Below the pieces are notes generated by a model. The model did no database searches and was not told the DNA's origin. It saw nothing but the letters and a program-made list of their open reading frames with translations. The translations under genes and the position numbers were made by a program. A stretch of 64,000 nt of DNA, from contig JANVCC010000130.1 in NCBI GenBank assembly GCA_025345505.1, positions 2,757,350 through 2,821,349 on the forward strand, written 5' to 3'. Shown here one piece after another: positions 41,201 to 47,200 of this stretch. This stretch comes from Todiramphus chloris collaris (lineage: Eukaryota; Chordata; Aves; Coraciiformes; Alcedinidae). Every line of letters starts with the position of its first letter. Positions within the stretch are counted from its first letter, which is position 1.

Positions 41201-42720
41201 AACTGTGTCAAGGACTTTGGAGGCTTCTGGGTTTTCCCGCCTCTCTTCTAAAACACCAGCTGTACAGGCGACTGGGTTTGCTACAGCAGAGCCAGCGAAC
41301 GTGCAATGCTTAGCACCTCTTCCTTCAGAGTATGGCACAAAAGAGGCTGTCGTGTTGAAAGGAGTGACTGGCCAGGGTTACTCCCTGTTTCTTCCGAGAA
41401 AGCTCCTTCAGAGCTTCCATTGCAGGTGGAGAGGAGAGGCTTATTTAACACGTTTTAAGGAGAGAGACTTCAATAATGAGGAATCCCCTAAAGCGCTTGG
41501 TGCTGCGGTGCTGTAGCATCACGTAATACAAAACGAAGCCCCTAAGCCAAGTTAGCACCCGAGGACTTAAGCAGACTTCTGACAACTTCGCTGTTCAAGG
41601 CTCTAGTCTTACCTCCAGAAAGCAGGATGATAGTAGAGAGGACTCATGATAACATGACTCTATGTTATTGCTGCCTAGAGTCCTCTAATGGAGCTTAAGA
41701 AAGTTACCGTAATCCAAAAGGGAAGTGCCTCTTGCGAGCAGTTTGCTTGGCACGGGTGGAATGATTACAGAGTCCCTGGCCCCCACCGATTTGCTGTACT
41801 TTTCACTGCGGTGCTTCCATCCCTCTGGTTGCTGTGAAAGCCTTGTCCAGACCGTGGAAGGCATAGCAGAGGGTACTTCAGTTAGGATTAGGGGAAAGTT
41901 AAATAGAGGTTCCCTGAGGTCTTCCGAGTCCGTGGTGTTGTGTCAAGGAAGGGTGGAAAGGAGCTGAGCTGGCACGTAGTGGTTAGTGGTTGGCAAGATG
42001 AAGCTAAAGAGTCTGAAGTAGGGGCCTCTTTTTCTGCATACATGTTTATGCACCGATTTCTCATTTTCCTCCTCCTCCTCTTCCTCACTCCTATTTTTTC
42101 TTTCCTGGGGCAACCATCCTGCTAGCCATTTCTTCTGTGAAGGCGGCATTCCATCTCTTGTTGGATGCGTCCCACTCTGGCAAGACACCTGAATTCATAA
42201 AACAACCTGCCCCAGGATGCAGAGGGCTTCATTTTGGAACATAAGAAAGGTTATCTTTCTTCTACAATGGGGTCAATCTGGGTGGTGGGGGGGAAACCCA
42301 AACAAACCCACCCGTGCGAAGACCGCTCCTGCCTGTGAAAAGCGTGCTTGCATCCACTGGAAAGAAAAGGCTGGTGAGCCCCACCGCGGGCTGTTTGTAT
42401 GATTGTTTCTTTCCACAGCTCTGTTTTTTTGAACTGCTCTTCCTGTGTTCTGTTATAGAATAGTCTTACAGGAACCAATCATTAGCGCTAAAATACCTCA
42501 GGTAGGAGTGCCAGTGTGACCTGCCAACCGATCAGATTGTGGATTGCAGTGGAAAAAACTGAATTATACTAACCATTCCAGCACCACGTTAGAGATGGGA
42601 ACAGAGGCTTTTTTTAGGGCAGCGCAGACTCCCGTGTGATCCAAGCCCCTGCTGTAGCAGGGCGGCGTGTGTCCAGATTTCACACCGAGTGGCATTTCAT
42701 TCAAAAAAGAAAAAAAAGAG

Positions 42721-42751
<31 letters not shown>

Positions 42752-44174
42752 AGGAAAAAAAAAATTTCAAAATTAAATAATAATAATGATAAAAAAAAGT
42801 AAATTCAATGGAAGGGTTAACAAGGTCATGCTTGTCCCATTACCATGTAGAAGCACCTGCTGCAATGGACACCGTTGTCCTGTCACCTCTTTAATTCATT
42901 CATGCTCATTCCTGGTGCACACATGCCACCCTTCTAATACAGAAATACTGGGAACGGTTCTGGCCCTTTCTGCTTCTTAACTTCTGTTCTAGGGCAGTTT
43001 GGGGGTGGAGTAGGCACATTTGAGATATGACAAAGAGAAGATGCTAAAATTGGGCTGGCTGCCTAAACCCGGGAGGTGCTCAAATATATTGGACTGTTAC
43101 CATGAAATACAAATTTCTCCAGGGGTGTGGGAACGCTTGCGTCTTAGTGGCGTAACGGCTCTTTGAAGTAAAGAGGGCCAGCAACACACATTGTGCGCCC
43201 ATCTAAGGCAGCAAGGGAAAAAGAAAAGGCAGGCTTATACATAGAGTACACTGATAGAGCTGTAGTTTTGGATTTCCTCATGTTCTTGTCGGATTGATCA
43301 CCTGATACGGACCTGAAGAGTGGAAGAGAAGATGGACTACTTTGAGCTGAACTCTGTAGCTTTAAAGTGCTCATTTATTTACATGAACATGCTCAGTGAT
43401 TGGAAGGCTGCTGTAGTTGGGATTGCAGCTTCCTGTATATGTTGTTTTGCTATGTTTGTGTTATTTCAGAGAATATATGACAATACTGAAAACGTTATCA
43501 TCTAATGTTAAAGAAGGAATTAAAAAAAAAAATTAATACTTGCTTTGTTGATGAGCTAAGGATGGTAACATCACAGAAAAGTCATTTTAAATTTGGGCTC
43601 TTGTGAATCCCTGGGCAAATACGGTTGTTTGACAGTTGAGATCTATAGGCTCAAGTGTTACATATTCACGTGGGGAACTAAGTTTACCACAGCTACAGCA
43701 ACACTGGCAGGATATTCAGAGAACTTGAATTAAGATAAACAACATTTAGGGTTGTGTTCATCTCTCTCACATGCTCCCTTAGACAATCCAGAAGTCTGTA
43801 CCAAAAGGAGCAATCTTGATTCAGACAGTCCTTTGGTAGTTACTTACTGCCCAGTAAAAATGCATAAACCTTTTGCTTAGCTCCCCTATTTCCTTGTCAA
43901 AGCAATGTTTAAATTGTCCCTTTGACAGAAACATCTCTGACTCAACATCTTTGCAAGCTCAGCCACACTCATTTCTTTTGAGATGAGACTAAAGATTTTA
44001 GAATTTGAACTTAGGTTGGGTAAACCTGTCCCCATGGAATCACTTCACTTAAATAGATGGAGTGGGAGTTTGCATGACTGTCCTGGGTTTCAGGGAATAT
44101 GCCACTCAGTGGTATCCTCTGTTGTGGTTTGCCTGTGGCACTGGAGGAGTGTGGTGCAGCTAGCAAGGGCTTTT

Positions 44175-44208
<34 letters not shown>

Positions 44209-47200
44209 CTTTTTTTTTTCTTGTTTTGTTTTTTTTTTTTTTTTTGTTTTTTTTTTTAATTCTTTTGTTGGGAAGCACAATTTGTTCATGTTTGAGAATG
44301 TTCTACTCTGTTACAGTTTATATTTACTAGAGCGCTCAAATTGAGTGGCATCAGAAATCACTAGAGGTGGTAGGACCATGTAGCTGAGGTTACAGCTGAG
44401 CTCTGCATACCAGTTAAAGCTGTGTGTGAACAGGAATAGCAGGAAAAACAAACTGGTGCTTTGGGCAAGCTGAGCAGGGCTTTAGATGCATTGATGGAAT
44501 TATAGGTGGATCCTGGGTTATGGAGAAATAGGAGCAACAGCTGGGTAAGGCAACCTGCACAGTGTCTTCTTTGCTCTGTACTGGTCCCAGAGCTTTGTGA
44601 AAGCATTTAAGAAGTAACAAGTAATAGTCACAATGTTCTTCCTCTTTCCTTCACCCTGTTTTGGTGTATTTGGACCTGCTGGTCGTGCTAAATGCATCCC
44701 CGTGTCAGAAATCCCCCAGCTGTCCACACTCATTGCTCCTATGACAGGAACGTACCATGGCCATTATAATCCCCATTTTTGGTTTTATTTGAAGTACACA
44801 CAAGTAGAATTTGCAGACTGCTTTGAACTGAGTGGTTCTGCCCCTGTGTGTGTACCTCTATCCTGTGACTTTTCTTTTTGGTTTTTTTTTTCCCCTTTTT
44901 TTTTCNNNNNNNNNNNNNNNNNNNNNNNNNNNNNNNNNNNNNNNNNNNNNNNNNNNNNNNNNNNNNNNNNNNNNNNNNNNNNNNNNNNNNNNNNNNNNNN
45001 NNNNNTTGCATCAGTGCATGGTTGAAAAAGCAATACACATGTCAGCTATTTCTTAACTTCATTTCTCCAATGAATTATTTCTCCTGTTTTTGTTTTTTTT
45101 TTTGTTTGTTGTGCAGTTGACTGAAGAAATGTTAACATCCCGCTCTAAATCTCTCAGTGGAGTCTCTGTTCCCTTCTCTGATATAACAGATGGGTTATTG
45201 CTTGTTATAATTATTAACATTGTGGTGTGGGCCAGGGCTAGGGTGGGAGCCATTTCGGGGGGCGAGGGCGGGAGGCTGCGGGGAGTCGTTAAGGTTGGAA
45301 TGTTAACTCCAGTGGTGACTGACTGTTTCCGTAATAGCAGGTTGTTGTGGCTGCACGCTCTAGTACTTGAGGCTGTGTACTTCACTGAGCTTGTGGTAGA
45401 GCCTAGGGCGAACTGCTGTCCCAAGAGAATGCTGGGATGGATAGAACTAGCCAATATGAGTCTGAACGTGGTGACTTTGCTGGTTGTTCTAGCTCCAGAT
45501 GTCGGCATGCTTAGTTTTTAATTTTGATTAATAAATGTTACGCCATTCCCCCTCCCACACCTGATTCCAGCCCTTCTTTTCTTTTCTTCTTTCTTTTCTT
45601 CTTCTTTTTTTTTTTTTTGTTTTGGTTTTTTAATTTGTTTTGTTTTGTTTTCATTTTGTTTCATTTTCTTTTACGAGAGACATGAGTTAAAAGAGAATTA
45701 CATGATAACCCTTTTTGGTTTCAAACTGCATCTTGCTGTCATGTTCAGATTACGTGCCAGGCACATTTGGAATGGCTTCTGGTCTGAAATGTGGCTGGCA
45801 AGCATGGGGCAGAGCGGGAATCTGGGTGCGCACTGAAACTGGCTGCCCTACAGAGGGTGGCACCAGAAAAAAATGCCTGGTATGCCGTGCCCAAGTGACA
45901 GACCCCATCAGGACTTCAGGAAGCTCATAAACTTAAGGGAATACCACAATGACATTCATTCATATGAAGTTCTGTCTTAATTTGGTGAGGTTGATGAAGG
46001 TTTGATTTGTAGTAAGGCTGCACCTCATTCCTCTCATCTCCACGTTCTGGAGGTGGGAGTATTGGTGATGCAAGACAAAACTAAGCTAAACCTCCCCAAA
46101 CCATCAATCCAAAATGCAGGGATTGAAACAGCTAGATGAGATTAAAAGGGCTGAACTGTAACGTGACGTCTCTTTTGGGCCATGTGGTGATGTTTCAGAC
46201 GTGTAGATTCTTCTGTTAACTAGAAGTTTGAAGAGGCTCCAAGTCCCTCTCCTCTAGCGTAGGAAAGGGTCCTCAGGCATGTTTTAGACAGCACATTAGC
46301 TTTCATGGGGCTAATGTCACGGGGCTAACACAACCCCCCCCTCCTCACCACAAGCAACCAAAATTAATTTAAAATCATTACTTCTAATTTAAAAGCTACC
46401 TAGCCCAAAGCTGAGCACTGCTGAGCAAACACAAAGTCCTGTAGTAGAGCTGATCTTGCGCTCTTAGTTACAGAAGATGTATAGGGAAGAAATGCTAGAG
46501 GTACATTGAGCTGATTCTGGAGGTGGAGAGCATTAAGTCTGCCTTCTGGTCCTTCAAATTCTGAAATGTCAATTGGAAGGAAAAATAAAGCCAGAAGTAA
46601 TCTGGAATTTTCTGATGTTATTTATGGCTCATTGTGTTTATAGCGAATCTAAATCACAGTTCGTTTACAATTCCTCCCCCAAAACATGTGTACAATAAGG
46701 AAAGATCTGACCTGGGCTTCAGAGCCTTCTTTGCTCCCTGTCATGCAGCCTTTGCCCTTGGTCTGAAGGGTGGCTGGCCTCCATCCTTCATTGCTGCGGG
46801 GTGTTCAGAGATGCATGTCTGAGCCACATCTTCCTCTGCCTCAAGAGCTCCCTGTGGGAGTTCCAGGAGGAGACACACAGGTCTTCCTCTGGGTCAGGAT
46901 TCACATTTTGCTAACCCAACTGTAAGTGATCAGGGTAGTCATTTTAAAGACTTTTACTACAGGTCTGTAGCACAGGCAGAAATAAGCAGCAATGCAGACT
47001 GTTCTGGCATAATTTGTTTCTTTCTTACATGGAGGGAGGGGAGGACAGTCTGGTTGGTATCGATGGCAGCTTCCTGGCTGTCAGCCCTGAGACCACCAGG
47101 GACCGTTTTCTCTGACCATCTTTTCCTGATGGCTTTTTACCTTCTCTGGCTGTTGCTACTTTTATGCACCCGGACCAAATGAAATTCTAGCCTTTTGGGT

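Noticed and set aside
44011-44330. Lysine-rich or phenylalanine-rich open frames at the 44.2 kb poly-T
   Set aside because: Homopolymer artefacts on either strand.
45059-45508. Minus-strand open frame opposite the candidate terminal exon
   Set aside because: It has no splice or start context and no recognisable domain; it is best explained as the shadow of, or the same low stop density as, the plus frame. A mitochondrial insertion was considered, but no mitochondrial protein could be matched.
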